DNA of 64,000 nt from Platanthera guangdongensis. Taxonomy: Eukaryota; Streptophyta; Magnoliopsida; Asparagales; Orchidaceae. Shown here one piece after another: positions 1 to 11,100 of the stretch. A program made the translations under genes and the position numbers. Below the pieces are notes generated by a model. It made no database searches. It saw only the letters and a program-made list of their open reading frames with translations, and had not been told where the DNA came from. The stretch is from positions 105,356,609-105,420,608 of the forward strand of contig CM077151.1 in assembly GCA_039583875.1 (NCBI GenBank), read 5' to 3'. Every line of letters begins with the position of its first letter. The first letter of the stretch is position 1.

Positions 1-637
1 TCTCACAGTGACCAGACCCGATATTTCTTATGCTGTGGGCAAGGTGAGTCAATTCATGCAAGCGCCCAGGGATTGTCATCTTCAGTCCGCCTTGCGGATC
101 TTGGAATATGTCAAAGCAGCGCCTGGGAAAGGATTACTGTTTCAGAAGAATGGTCATCTGAGGATTGAAGCCTACTCAGATGCAAGTTATGCTGATGACA
201 AAGAGGATCGCAAGTCTACCTCAGGTTTTTGCACCTTTGGGGGGAATCTGTGAGCTGGAAGAGTAAAAAGCAGTCTGTTGTCTCCAGGTCCAGTGCAGAA
301 GCTGAGTATCGCAGTATGGCGTCAACCACTTGTGAGTTGAAATGGTTGCGGGCTCTCATGCTAGATTTAGGAGAGGTGTACAACCATCCTCTACCTATGT
401 TCTGTGATAACAAGGCCGCCATATACATCTCCAAAAATCCGGTATTCCATGAAAGAACAAAGCACATTGAGGTTGACTGCCATTTCATTCGTGAAGAGAT
501 TTTAAAAGAACAGATTTGCACTCCGTTTGTCACATCTGATAAAAGAGCTAGCCGACATCTTCACCAAGCCAGTCTCCGCCTCGTTTCTGCATGTTTGCGA
601 CAAGCTGGGCATGATTGATATATATGCTCCAGCTTGA
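1..637 (+). pseudogene. Ty1/copia pol 3' end (RT tail and RNase H), frameshifted
   Basis: This is the C-terminal end of a copia polyprotein, whose RNase H would remove template RNA during reverse transcription. The first frame (8-253) has the end of the reverse transcriptase region (TRPDISYAVGKVSQFM), then the RNase H start (EAYSDASYADD, DRKSTSG). The reading moves to another frame near the G run at 239-244, giving SWKSKKQSVVSRSSAEAEY and then CDNKAAIYISKNPVFHERTK. A second shift near 541 restores ADIFTKP and a stop at 635-637. Both shifts make this copy non-functional. A polypurine tract and LTR follow at once, as expected for a plus-strand copia 3' end. The 5' part of the element lies outside the window. 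Confidence 0.9.
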
Positions 638-645
638 GGGGGGAG
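636..645 (+). other. Polypurine tract of the copia element
   Basis: The purine run GAGGGGGGAG lies directly between the pol stop and the TG that starts the LTR. This is the position and composition expected of the plus-strand DNA primer of a retrotransposon. Confidence 0.8.
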
Positions 646-1019
646 TGTGAAGTTGGAGACCGGGCGGTCTGTCTTTGCGGGTTAGAGACCGCGCGGTCTG
701 GCGGTTTGACTCGGCGACTTGTAAACCGGGCGGTCTAAGCAATCTTCACAGGCGTCCTCTCTGCATCTCTTATTGTAAGCCGTGCGGTTAGTCCTTCTGT
801 CTAACCGCGCGGCCTGTGCGGTTTACTTTGTACAGTCCGCTTAGCTTGTAAATTTTAGTCCCACATCTCTTATTTGTATTCTCTCTTCTCTCCTCCATTC
901 TATATAAGGGAGGGCATACCTTTGTAATAGTTATCATTTTTGGATAATAAAATTTCGATTATTCAAAAGTTTATTCGGCTTGTTCTCTTCTTTTCGCTTC
1001 CTTTCTCTACTTTCTAACA
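646..1019 (+). repeat. Copia 3' LTR with AGACCG...CGGTCT dyads
   Basis: The segment starts TGTGAAG just after the polypurine tract and ends CTAACA, giving TG...CA termini and about 374 bp. It has a TATATAA box at 901-907 and an AATAAAA signal at 946-952. The upstream half carries five or six GC-rich dyads of the type AGACCG-n-CGGTCT; the copy at 686-699 is a perfect 14-bp palindrome. A related LTR lies on the minus strand at 56441-56861. The following DNA (from 1020) is gypsy gag, so the copia element inserted into a gypsy element. Confidence 0.85.
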
Positions 1020-2016
1020 ATGCGTTGATCGAGAGTCAGCGTCAGAGCAATTAGGCTCTGTCGAGGCAGTTAGTCGCGATGCAGTCGCAGATTCAGTCCT
1101 TGTTGTCTGCCGCTCCCGCGCAGCAACCCTTAGCGCAAGATTCTGTCGCGGTTCAAGTCGTACCTGCTAATCATGTTCCTCTGGAACCCCATTGACTTTA
1201 CCACCAGAGATGAACCTTATATCGCATTTCCAGCAATTGAGACCTCCCACTTATGATGAGAGTGCCGACTTTATGTTTTTGGATGATTGGATCATCTTTA
1301 TCGATGAGATGTTCACGTATTCAGGGATTGCTGAAGCCCAGAAGGTAATGATTGCGGCCTACCAGCTGAAACGCCTGGCAAAGACTTGGTGGATTCAGGA
1401 AAGGGAAAGTTTGAAGGAAGGATGCTCTTGGGAGTCCTTCAAGATGATGCTGCTTAAGAAGTTCTTACCCTCGGTCGAGCATGACCGTCTGATGAATAAT
1501 TTCCTGGATTTGAAGCAGAGACAGCTCACAGTGAGTGAATATGAGATTGATTTTTGTAAGTTGAGCATATTTGCTCCTGATATGGTAGCCTCGGAGGCAG
1601 GAAGAGTGAAACGTTTTCTCAAAGGATTAATAAGTGATGTCCAGCAATTGGCATGCGCTTATAGAGCTGAAAACTATGCTGAGGCAGTGGAAGCCGCTCT
1701 GAAGGTTGAGGCGATTGAAAATGCCAAGAAACGAGGTGTTGTGGCAAGGAAAGAGAAGTGGAAAGGTGATCTGGTGTGCCCGATCTGTGCAAAGAAGGGT
1801 CATGACGTCAGTCATTGCTCGTCGAAGTATAATACTTGCTTCCAGTGCCGGCAGAAGGGAGACCTGAAGTCTTCATGCCCACAGGCTCAGACTCCACTAC
1901 AGCCTGCCCCGCTTCGGGCTCTGCTACCGCCACCAAAGCAGTACAGAGGGAAAGGAAAGCTGAACGTGGTGACCAGGGAGGAAGCTCAGACATCTACACA
2001 AGTGATATTAGGTTAG
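1020..2016 (+). pseudogene. Gypsy Gag with CCHC zinc knuckle
   Basis: Gag forms the particle that packages retrotransposon RNA. The N-terminal part, up to about 1190, reads in a different frame (ESQRQSNQALSRQL-like) and then shifts into the long frame 1192-2016. That frame holds the retrotransposon gag domain (FMFLDDWIIFIDEMF, AKTWWIQE, FLPSVEHDRLMNNFLDLKQ). Near the C-terminus are two cysteine clusters, CPICAKKGHDVSHC and CFQCRQKGDLKSSC; the second lacks the usual histidine. The ATG at 1192 is probably not the true start, because a copia LTR interrupts the gene upstream. Lost start frame, zinc-ligand loss and the stop at 2014-2016 indicate decay. Confidence 0.85.
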
Positions 2017-2430
2017 ACCCTAGTATAATTTTTACTCTCTATTATTGCCCTAGTTTTCGTTCGTTTAGTTGTATATATTACGGTTTTAATGGAGTTTAAG
2101 GTGCGGAATAGGTGGACGCGCGTTCTTTTCGATTCGGGTATCACACATTCCTTTGTGGCGCGGAGTTTCGTAGATAAACATCGTTTGAATGTGGATCAAT
2201 TAGGAGACTCCTTCAACGTTAAGCTTCCCTCCGGTGATTCGGTGATATATAATCAAGGGATACAGAGGTGCCCTATTTATCTAGGCGATTTCCTAGCCTT
2301 TACGGATCTGATGGGTTTGGATCTGGTGGATTTTGATGTGATTTTGGGCATGGACTGGCTGTCCAAGTATGATGCGGTCATCCAGTGCAAGGCAAAGCGA
2401 CTGGACTTCAAGATGGACAGTGGCCAACCT
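2017..2430 (+). pseudogene. Gypsy aspartic protease
   Basis: The protease cleaves the Gag-Pol precursor. The active-site motif reads LFDSGITHSF (usual form DSGATHSF), and the flap-to-core region ends DVILGMDWLSKYDAVI, typical of the RVP_2 type of plant gypsy elements. The frame is the same as in gag, but stops at 2014-2016 and shortly after break the link. Downstream, the reading changes frame before RT, near 2440-2460. Confidence 0.85.
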
Positions 2431-2440
2431 ATGAGCATCT

Positions 2441-3292
2441 ATGGTTTTCAGGACAGGGTTTCCTCCTATTATTTCTGCGGTACGAGCTTGTCGTGCTATA
2501 GAGTCTGGTTGTGAGGCATTTTTGGTTTCTATTTCTGCTTTGGAAACTGCTGTTGTTACACCACGTCTTGAGGATGTCTCGGTGGTGCGAGAGTTTCCAG
2601 ATGTTTTTCCTGATTGTCTTCCAGAACTTTCTTCGGTGAGGGAGATAGAGTTTGAGATAGACCTCGAGCCTAGTACTCATCCTATTGCCAAAGCACCATA
2701 CTGTATGACTCCGCGTGAGTTGGATGAGCTGCGTACTCAGCTCGATGATTTACTACAGTGTGGTTTTATTAGACCAAGTTCTTCTCTGTGGGGTGCTCCT
2801 GTTTTATTCATAAAGAAGAAGGATGGATCGAAGAGGCTTTGCATCGATTATAGAGAATTGAATAAGGTGACCATTAAGAATAGATATCCCTTGCCGAGAA
2901 TTGATGATCTGTTTGATCAGTTGCGTGGTAGCTCGGTATTTTCATAGATCGATCTTCGTTCAGGCTACCACCAGTTGAGAATTCATGAGGCAGATATTCC
3001 ACGGACTGCTTTTCGTTCGCGGCATGGATATTTTGAGTTTTTGGTGATGTCCTTTGGTTTGACCAATGCACCCTCTACATTTATGGATTTAATGAATAGA
3101 GTGTTCAAGGATTTCTTGGACCATTTCATGATCGTATTCATAGATGACGTCCTTGTGTATTCCCGCAGTATTGAGGAGCATGCTCAACATTTGAGTTTGG
3201 TTTTGTCGACCCTGAGAGAGCATAATCTTTATGCGAAGTTGAGCAAGTGTGAGTTCTGGCTATCTCAGGTGTCTTTTCTGGGGCATGTTGTA
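2441..3292 (+). pseudogene. Gypsy reverse transcriptase, truncated
   Basis: This copies element RNA into DNA. The protein shows the linker ([20 protein letters not shown]), the fingers ([28 protein letters not shown], split here as a recognisable block), then [32 protein letters not shown] and the catalytic [10 protein letters not shown]. An in-frame TAG at about 2946 replaces the codon before [10 protein letters not shown]. The homology ends after SFLGHVV at 3292, so RNase H and integrase are missing. The next bases match copia RT sequence instead, showing a rearrangement junction. Confidence 0.9.
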
Positions 3293-3484
3293 AGGAACAA
3301 TAGCAAGCAGAATTCTGATGGAAATAAGGTTCTGAATTTCATTGTTGTTTAAATTAAACTTTATCTTCCATAACATGAATTCAAGATATGTACAAATAGT
3401 TTCTTAATTATTTTATTTTTATATTAATTAATACTTATATTAAAATAATTAAAAAAAATTAAAATTGTTTGTTGTATCCTTATT
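3293..3484. other. Rearrangement junction and AT-rich filler, no gene
   Basis: The first 30 bases nearly duplicate 3955-3983, a piece of the copia RT gene; the same bases read on the minus strand give SIRILLAIV versus SIRILFAIV. The rest, to about 3484, is very AT-rich and I see no coding signal. Confidence 0.5.
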
Positions 3485-4040
3485 TTTTAAAAAATCACAT
3501 TTCTCGTATATGTTTCGTATTGTATCTTGTATCTCATTTCCGTCCCTGTGTTATATAGATAAAAATCAACTGCATCGGTCAAGTCTTTCATAGAAAAGCA
3601 GTTCCATAGGTTGTTTTTAATAACTTGCAGGGTCGGCTTGTCATTTCCGATCAATAGTATGTCATTTACATACAATATCAGGAAGACAACAATGCTCTCA
3701 CTAATCCTCTTGTAAACACACAGTTCATCATCATTCTTCATAAAACCAAACTCTTTAATCTTTTCATCAAAACGAAGATTCCAACTTCGAGAAACTTTTT
3801 TTAATCCATAAATGAATCTCTGCAGCTTGCATATTTTAGTAGCTTCATCTGGAGATACAAAACTCTTGGATTGTGTCATATACACTTGCTCAAGGAGGTT
3901 TTTATTTAGGAGAGTCATTTTAACATCCATCTGCCAGATCTCGTGGTCATAAAACGCAACAATAGCAAACAGAATTCTGATGGACTTAACCGTAGCAATA
4001 GGGGAAAATGTCTTATCATAGTCAATACTATGAATTTACC
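3485..4040 (-). pseudogene. Copia reverse transcriptase N-terminal part
   Basis: Read on the minus strand this gives a copia RT: KSIRILFAIVA, then QMDVKMTLLNKNLLEQVYM (usual form QMDVKTAFLNGDLEE), LQRFIYGLKKVSRSW and YVNDILLIGND, in which the catalytic YVDD has become YVND. The gene ends near 3485 without the RT thumb or RNase H. The missing catalytic aspartate and the truncation make it inactive. Confidence 0.85.
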
Positions 4041-4573
4041 TGAAACCTTTAGCCATCAGTCGCCCTTTGAATGTATGTACATTCTCATCCATGTCGGTCT
4101 TCTTCTTGAAGACCCACTTGCACCCTATGGGTCATACCCCTTTAGGTGGTTCCACCAAGGTCCAAACTTGGTTTGCATACATGAAGTCCATTTCAAATTT
4201 CATGGCCTCAAGCTACTTATCGAAGTTCGATCCATACATAGCCTCTTGGTAGGTTGCAGGTTCATTATCATGATCCATAAGCAACATATTACCTATTTGA
4301 GACACGAGAAATCCATATCTCTCAGGCTCAAACCTTTGTCTACCAGATCTACATGGGACTTGTGTTTCTTGAGAAGGTTCTCTAGCTACAACATTTTGTA
4401 GTCCTGCCTCAAGTTCTAATTTTGGTTCATTTACAGTTTGTGGTTCTTGAACTTCTTCAAGTTCAACCTTTGTAGTCTTTCTGGATAAGAACTATTTCTA
4501 CAAAAGGATTTCAGTTCTCGTGATAAACACTTTGTCCTCACACGGTAGGTAAAAGTAGTATCATTTAGTTTCA

Positions 4574-5330
4574 TTAGAATACCCCCACAAGATAACATTT
4601 ATCTGACTTGGGTTCCAGCTTGTCAGGCATTTGACGTCTCATGTATGCATCAAAGCCCCAGATCTTAATAAAAGACATACTAGGATGCTTCTCATTCCAT
4701 ATCTCATATGGTGTCTTTAGAATCATTTTCATTGGAGCATGATTTAGTGTAAAAGCAGCAGTCTTTAGAGCAAATTCCCAAAAGGAAACAGAAAAATCTG
4801 CATGACTCATCATCGATCGTACCATGTCTAACATAGTATGATTCCTCCGCTCAGCCACACCATTATACTGTGGTGTTCTGGTTGGAGTGAGTTATGATAC
4901 AATACCACACACCTTTAGATGATCACGAAACTCATGATTTAGGTATTCGCCACTTGTATCTGATCAGAGTGCTTTAACCATCTTACCCAACTGGTTCTTT
5001 ACTTCATTCTTAAACTTTTTAAACTTTTCAAAGATTTCGGATTTCCACTTCATAAGATATACATATCTGTATCTACTGAAATCATCAGTAAATGTAACAA
5101 AATAGAAGTACTCACCTCTAGCCATAGAATTCATGGGTCCGCATACATCACTATGTATTATACCCAAAAGATCATCAACTCTTTCATTAAAGCTAATGAA
5201 AGGAATTGTAGTCATCTTGCCTAATAAACATGATTCGCACATCTCAAATGATTCATAATCAAATGAGTCAAGTCGTTCATTTTTATGGAACTTGGATATG
5301 TGTTTCTCATTTATATGACTCAAACAACAA
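4574..5330 (-). pseudogene. Copia integrase
   Basis: The minus-strand reading starts with the GAG-pre-integrase zinc region (ESFEMCESCLLGKMTTIPF). The DDE core follows, with IIHSDVCGPMNSMARG, VTFTDDFSRYRYVYLM and then, in a second frame, VAERRNHTMLDMVRSMM carrying the catalytic glutamate. The C-terminal part includes KIWGFDAYM and KSDKCYLVGV. A frame change or stop lies around 4860-4964, between the second aspartate region and the glutamate. The order relative to the protease above and the RT below is normal for copia. Confidence 0.85.
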
Positions 5331-5332
5331 TA

Positions 5333-5857
5333 TCAAAGGTACGTAGGATTTGAGTCATCGGTTTTTAGTCTTTTAGCATTTTCTATATTATAGATTGGAT
5401 GGTCTAAATTCAAAACATACAAATAGTTAAACATTTGAGCTACAGCATAACAAACATAATTTTTAAATATAGAACAATATTTACTCTTAAAAATAAAAGA
5501 AAATCCAATCATGTCCAAACATGAAAAAGAAATGATGTTTCTAGTTATTGCAGAAACATAATAACAATTATTTAGTTCCAAAACAAGCTCACTGGGCAAA
5601 TAAAGACGGTAAACTCCTACAGCGACAGCAGCAACTCTTGTTCTATTGCCAACAAGCAGGTCCACCTCCCATTTACTCAACATTCTTCTTCTTCTCAATT
5701 CCTGCACATTTATACAAATGTGAGAACCGCATCCGGTATCCAATACCCAAGATGAAGGAGCAGAAAAGTTTATCTTTATAACATAAATATTTGAAGCGGA
5801 AGTCATACCTCCCTTCATTTTTTGCAGACCCTCAATATAAGAAGGACAGTTCATTCT
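5333..5857 (-). pseudogene. Copia protease
   Basis: The copia protease motif appears as SWVLDTGCGSHICINVQ near the N-terminus (usual LDSG/LDTG form). The following region (LNNCYYVSAITRNIISFSCLD) matches the usual copia protease tail. Upstream, the zinc knuckle has decayed to HHYGKTGH with cysteines lost. Its order gag-protease-integrase is kept on the minus strand. Confidence 0.85.
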
Positions 5858-6639
5858 CTAATGACCAGTCTTGCCATAGTGGTGTCATTCCCCTTCCTTC
5901 ATCAAGTCTTTCCTCTTCAGTGCTGAAGACTTGGGCTCAAGAGATGACTTAGGTCCAACCTTAGTCTTCTTGAAACCCTTGGCATTGCCCTTGTCTTTAT
6001 GCACCATCAGTATGGGGCTAGCAGACTTCACTTTCTTCATGTTGATCTCGGCAGTTCTTAAAATGCCTAGGAGCTCGGCCAGTGTATTGTCAATTTAATT
6101 CATATTGTAATTCAAGACAAACTGCTCGTAACTGTCTGACAACAATTGCAGGATCAGGTCTGTAGCCAACTCTTGGCCTAAAGGAAAACCTACTCTTTCA
6201 AGGTTCTCTATATACCCAATCATCTTGAGTACATGAGTCTCTACTAGGTCTCGAGCTCTCATCTTACACTGAAACAATGCCTTGGTGGCATCAAACCTCT
6301 CATGGTGAGCTTGTCCTTGAAACATGTTCTTAAGGTGCTCGTCAATATCCTTACAACTCACGTTCTCAGGTTGCTTCTAAAGCTCAGAGTTCATGGTGGC
6401 GAGCATGAGGCATTCGACATCCAAAGAATCATCTTGATACTTCTTATAAGCATCTTTATCAGCTCAGGACACAATCCCAATTGGCTCTTCAGGGGAATCC
6501 TCTTCAAAGACATAGAGCTTACGCTCTTGCCTGAGAACAATTCTCAGATTTTTGTACCAGTCTAGATAATTTGTCTTGCTCAGTTTATCATTCTCAAGGA
6601 TAGTTTTGTGGGATAGGGTGGAGTGAGATTCACTTTCCA
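5858..6639 (-). pseudogene. Copia Gag
   Basis: A Gag of the UBN2-like copia type is readable on the minus strand from an ATG at 6637-6639. Blocks include KTNYLDWYKNLRIVLRQE, the segment at 6095-6361 (CKDIDEHLKNMFQGQ, MIGYIENLERVGFPLGQE, LLSDSYEQFVLNYNMN) and a basic tail (VHKDKGNAKGFKKTK). In-frame stops occur, for example near 6465. A related plus-strand relic is present at 10441-10640 and 25188-25300. Confidence 0.8.
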
Positions 6640-7440
6640 TGGAAATTCTATAAGAATTTATGCAAAGAAAACTCAGTACTACATTTCAAAATATATTTTT
6701 ATTTCAATTAGGATTTTAATTTAAATTACTCTCACTATTTTAATCAAACTGATAACCCTCAATATCAATTTGGAGAGTTTATGTGAGCTACTCTCTTAGT
6801 GGACAAGATCCGTATTTTACCAACACTATGAATCGGCTATGGCTTTTCTCTCACAATGCAGTTATTTAGGTAGGCAACGCTTGTTGATTGCATCATCATG
6901 CAACTCTTATATGGTTGGTGAATAACTCTTTATTCGTATCCATCATATGATGCATGTTAATCCTAACCTCTGGGCACTAAACTTTTGAGGTCACTCAGTT
7001 ATGTTTGACCCAATGTCGACAGTGGGATATCACAATTATCCACTCGCACACTTATCAAGATGGATTAATACACATTGCTTTGTCAAACCCAAACTTCATC
7101 GATAGAGGCAGGAAGAGAGTCATCCATAAAAATGCATCTGAATACTTAATATTGGATGAGGAATTTTAAGATAATTGATTAACACTTAATCATGGTTAAC
7201 AATTAATTAATACGCACAAGGAAAAAATCACCAATACTTGACGAACTGGGCTAAATCTGAACATCTAGAACCTTCTAGATCTTCAGATTTACATGCATTG
7301 GACATGAGCAACACCAACTCCATTTACACAGTAGACCAGCTCGTCCCTCTATGTGAGATTCAAAATCTAACACACATGATTTCGCAAAACAAAACGAAAG
7401 ACAGTTACTGTTTGACCACTTCTAGATCACAATAGTAACA
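6640..7440 (-). repeat. Probable leader and LTR of the 3485-6639 copia relic
   Basis: This lies directly 5' of the minus-strand gag ATG. It has no coding content and could hold leader plus 5' LTR. A minus-strand TGTTACTATTG begins at 7440, and a degenerate primer-site-like GGGTTATCAG lies near 6755. I did not find a second copy in the window, so the boundaries are not proven. Confidence 0.35.
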
Positions 7441-8401
7441 CTAACAGTACACATACCCATGTTGTCAAATACATGTCTGGGGGTATGCTACACCCGCGTG
7501 TTTTGTTTGTGCGTGGATAGCTTTGTTTTTCATTAGCTCATTTGGCTTAGAAGCGTCGATCCATCATATTTACTATTGTATACTCTACTGTAACCCATGC
7601 CCCATCTTTAACCTAAAGTTCTACAAATTCGCGCATTGAACCAAACCAGCGTTGTGGAGAGTGTGAACGGGTGAGCTTATGGTCACCGATATTGATGGAT
7701 TTCTTTGGAGGATGTCCCGAGTCTCGGTCTTTGGCAATGCTCACCTTAGCGATTAATCTATTTTTTCCTTACGCGTGATCGAAATATTCACCATGATTTT
7801 AATTTTGAATATTAATAATATATAGATACAGACCTAGAAAATTGTAAACTATTTTATATAATTAAAAATTCTTTCTAATGTATTTCTACATGTGTGAGCA
7901 TGCTAATTCGCATGGTACTCCGCTTTATAATTTCTATGGCAGCTAGTTCTTCTCGTTCGCATGAGGAATGGTTTGCACCGGACGAGCAAATGGTTAAGTC
8001 TGGAGTGTGATGAGTCTGATTTATATAGGGGTTTCTGGTCTCATCTGTACTCGATTTCACGCACTTGTACTTCACTTTTAGATCGATATTGCTTATATCT
8101 CACTCGTTCACACCTTCTCAAGAAGTGCACCTTTTTAGCTTGTTGTAGTGTACAATTGCGCACTCTATTATTGGGGGTAAGCACATGGTGCTCCCCATAT
8201 CTTTTTGTCTTATTTCATGTTGTTTTTGTGTGTTGGTTGTCAGTGCCCATGTTGTTTGGTTTGCATTGTTGGTGGGCATATCCTCATTTCTAATTGAATT
8301 CTATCATGTAGAAATTACACAGTTGTGTGTTTCCTTGACGCACGATTTCTACGACCGTGCGCATTCTGTAGTGCCCCTGGATGGTGATCTGCCCAGGCTC
8401 G

Positions 8402-8650
8402 TGCGTTATGTTCGCACACAGTCGGTTTTGCCCGTGCGTAAAGAAAATTGCACGAGGTTGTCTTTTTATCTATAAATTTTATGAATTAATAACCCGTATG
8501 TTTCCTTCACGCGCGGTTGGATTCAACCATACAAGAAGGAAATCACACGATCTTTTCTGGTTGGCCTGGATTTCAGCGATTTGTCGGTACCTATGCGTTT
8601 TGTTCTCGCACAGTCGGTTTTGGCCATGCATGAACAAAATTGCACGGGCT
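8402..8650 (+). repeat. Pair of about 55-bp direct repeats, 192 bp apart
   Basis: The segments at about 8402-8456 and 8594-8650 share TGCGTT, CACAGTCGGTTTTG and AAAATTGCACG in the same order and spacing. They are diverged direct repeats; their function is unknown. Confidence 0.6.
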
Positions 8651-8744
8651 CTTTCTTTGCATGGCTGGGTGTTTCCTGCTCGATAAATTTTGCAAGATCC
8701 ACGGACGGCCGTGCGTTCGACCATGTGTGTCTATTTTCTCATAC

Positions 8745-8751
8745 TATATAA
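8745..8751 (+). promoter_or_regulatory. TATA-like box
   Basis: TATATAAG precedes a C/T-rich stretch and an ATG at 8832 that opens a 102-codon frame with no recognised domain. It could be a Pol II core promoter of an LTR remnant, but nothing else supports transcription. Confidence 0.25.
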
Positions 8752-10440
8752 GCGCAGGAACTTTGCCCTAATCCGGATCTTTTGATATTTTCGCTCCTAA
8801 GCTTTCCTCTTCGCGCAGTTTCGTCTCCCCCATGTTGCCCACTTCCGAGAGGAGCTCCATCCATATTTCTACTACAAATCCTTTGTTAGGGCTTCATCCT
8901 TGGCCTCCTCCATCATCGCATGCTCTCAAGCTCCATTTCAAGGTAGTTTTCATTGTACCCAAGGATTTCTCTTGCAAAGGCCGTATCCAAAGGAGATTAA
9001 CGAAGAAGACGGGTTCATTGGGAGGAAGTGACAACCCTCCTCTACCCCGTACGGCAGCTGCAGACCAAGCGCGGACGAGGATTGACCTCACTCCGATTCC
9101 GGCCAAGAATCCGCTGCAAGTCTTCGTTCTTTGGTTGTAGACCTTGCTTCCTCATTGTTGAAGTTATTTTTTCTTGGATTTCTTTTTTGTATGAATGATG
9201 TTCCATGAACCCTAACATACTTTTAATGTTAATTACTTGTCTAGGGAATATTTTGTATTTTATGTGATTTAAGGAGCGCCTCCATTTCATCCTCCATTCC
9301 ATCGTGCGTTGAGTTGTCGCACTACCAATTGCTAGTGTCGTGCTTTGTGATGAGGTTCCTACGAACCTCACTTCGTCGTGTGTGATCCATCCATCTGCTA
9401 GCTTCCTCGTCTACTCATCATCTAAAGCAGTGCATAGCGTCCTGCATTAGTCTCATTCTCCTTGTGAAGCAGTGTTTGTGACATGCATTAGCTTACTTTA
9501 ATTTTATTTTATTTTTTCAAATCAAATCCAAAGCCCGGTTTAGTTTCTAAAATCCTTATAAGTACTTTTCTAAGTGATAAAATCGCACATCCCAATCTGC
9601 GTTCCTTTGAGTTCGCTACTTGGGGAAATTCACTCATTTTATATTACATGTGCGACCGGTACACTTGTCGTTCAACAAATCAAACACATTCCTTAATCAT
9701 AAGTCAGGTAGAATTGAATCGAGGTTGTATAGGGATCTCCGGATCCAATCTCCTATATTGGTCTTCAACTTTTCGGATCTCTCGTTTGTATCTGTCGCTA
9801 CCTCGAACGTTTGTTGTAAAATCCACCATGATTTCTCTCGTTGGATTTGTTTGCGGCATGCATGACTGGCTGGCTGATCGGGGTGATAGAACATCTTTAC
9901 CTCGCATTAACAGAGATATTGACACTGCTAAGGTACCTGTTTGAAGATAAGCTTCCGAAAAATAACATGGATGTTTTATACCTAACTGGATATCCTTTCT
10001 AAGGACAAGCTCTCATAATCCTTTCTAAGGGCAAGGTCTAAGGATGTCTTATGCCCAACAGGTTTCCTTAGTAGACTGGGCCTCGAGATCCTTTTAAGTA
10101 GACATACGAGGTAAGGTAGGAGCCCCTCTTGAATCATAAAAGGCATCTCTTGAGATGTTCACCTTACTCAAATGGGAAAATCTCAATAGTCAATGCCTGA
10201 GGATTTCGACACAGATAATTTCAATTAATACCACGAGTATTGCAAGTCTAAAGATAAGTTTTAATGTTTCATCTAGGTGTCACGTGATCATTAGCAGGGG
10301 TATTTACGACATTCCACATCTCAGCAAAAATATCCCTCTTGGATAGGATAGTACTCTCGGGAATTCACTATTACTCACAGCAGGGATTTAGTACGCCCAT
10401 AATATATCATTTCAGAGAGAAATGGAATTCCCAAATTCCC

Positions 10441-10640
10441 ACCAAAAATAATATGAAGCAGATGTATCCTCTTAGCTCCATATTAATGGTGCATAAAGGT
10501 AAGGGCAAGGCCAAAAATTTAAAGGAACTAAGATGAGATCCAAGTATATTCTTAATCCTAAATCTTCTGCATTGAAACTGAAAGAATTGGCAAATGAAGC
10601 GAATTGCCACCATTGTGGTAAGGCAAAGAATTAGACGAGG
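10441..10640 (+). pseudogene. Copia Gag tail with zinc knuckle, relic
   Basis: The plus strand reads SSILMVHKGKGKAKNLK, then in a shifted frame LKELANEANCHHCGKAKN. This parallels the minus-strand copia relic (SPILMVHKDKGNAKGFKK and the zinc knuckle before the protease). The homology stops inside the zinc knuckle at about 10640, where the inverted array begins. It resumes at 25188 with the protease region, so this is one copia relic split by about 14.5 kb. Confidence 0.75.
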
Positions 10641-11100
10641 AGTTGTGCTCAATTGGTGACGAGGAGTTAAAAAACTCCATAATTAAGCGTGCTTGGGCGA
10701 GAGTTGCGGGATGGGTGACCTCGCGGGAAGTCCCTGCTCTGCCCGCTTAACTTGAGTTTCCCTCATCGAAATGAGGTATGCGGTTCGAGACCCAACCTCA
10801 ACAACCGACCATTAGAGTTAGCGGTTGCGGCCAATCAAATCTGTGGGGATGGATAGGGGCACTGGTTTGCAGGCCTGTAGTGCACCCACACTAGATGGGG
10901 GCATTATATAAAAAGTGCACTTTTATGTAATTCCCCTGTATACTGTGGGTGCGCTATAGGTCTGCAGACCAGTAGATTAGATTGCCCGCAACCGCTAATC
11001 CATGGGCGGGTTGTTGAGGTTGGGTCTTGAACCGCAGACCTCCTTTTAATGAGGAAAACTCAAGTTAAGCGGGCAGCGTAGGTACTTCCAAGGAGGTCAC
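10641..11100. repeat. 5S/tRNA-like alternating inverted array, left part
   Basis: It contains one forward monomer (10641 to about 10914) joined tail-to-tail with an inverted monomer (about 10930-11100). The forward monomer has a tRNA A-box-like TGCTCAATTGG (10645-10655), a segment like the plant 5S rRNA internal control region (AAGCGTGCTTGGGCGAGAG at 10685-10703 and GGGATGGGTGACCTC at 10708-10722), and a B-box-like GGTTCGAGACC (10782-10792). The tails meet at a palindrome around AAAAGTGCACTTTT (about 10915-10928). The inverted monomer is cut at GGTCAC (11100) by the gypsy insertion and continues at 24362. Cassandra-type TRIM LTRs also carry 5S sequence and are an alternative source. Confidence 0.75.

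Larger units (their letters stand above)
1020..3292 (+). mobile_element. Ty3/gypsy relic (gag, protease, partial RT)
   Basis: A gypsy order of domains is visible on the plus strand: gag with zinc knuckle, aspartic protease, then reverse transcriptase. The left side is interrupted by the copia LTR ending at 1019. The right side stops abruptly after the RT motif SFLGHVV at about 3292, where copia-like sequence begins. RNase H, integrase and both LTRs are absent from the window. In-frame stops and frame changes show that this copy is dead. Confidence 0.85.
7441..10440. other. Unassigned region, no supported gene
   Basis: About 3 kb with only short reading frames and no recognisable domains. It holds a local duplication (8402-8650), one TATA-like box (8745) and AT-rich stretches. 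The GC-rich part around 8830-9140, downstream of the TATA box, could be an LTR or promoter remnant, but I see no partner copy. Confidence 0.4.

Noticed and set aside
3943..4401. 152-codon plus-strand frame
   Set aside because: It is antisense to the copia RT-integrase relic, which has clear motifs on the minus strand.
8832..9140. 102-codon frame downstream of a TATA-like box
   Set aside because: No family match, no conserved context, and an equally long frame exists on the other strand.
10685..10735. 5S rRNA gene
   Set aside because: Only the internal control region matches; the 5' part of 5S is missing and the copies lie in an inverted TE-like array.
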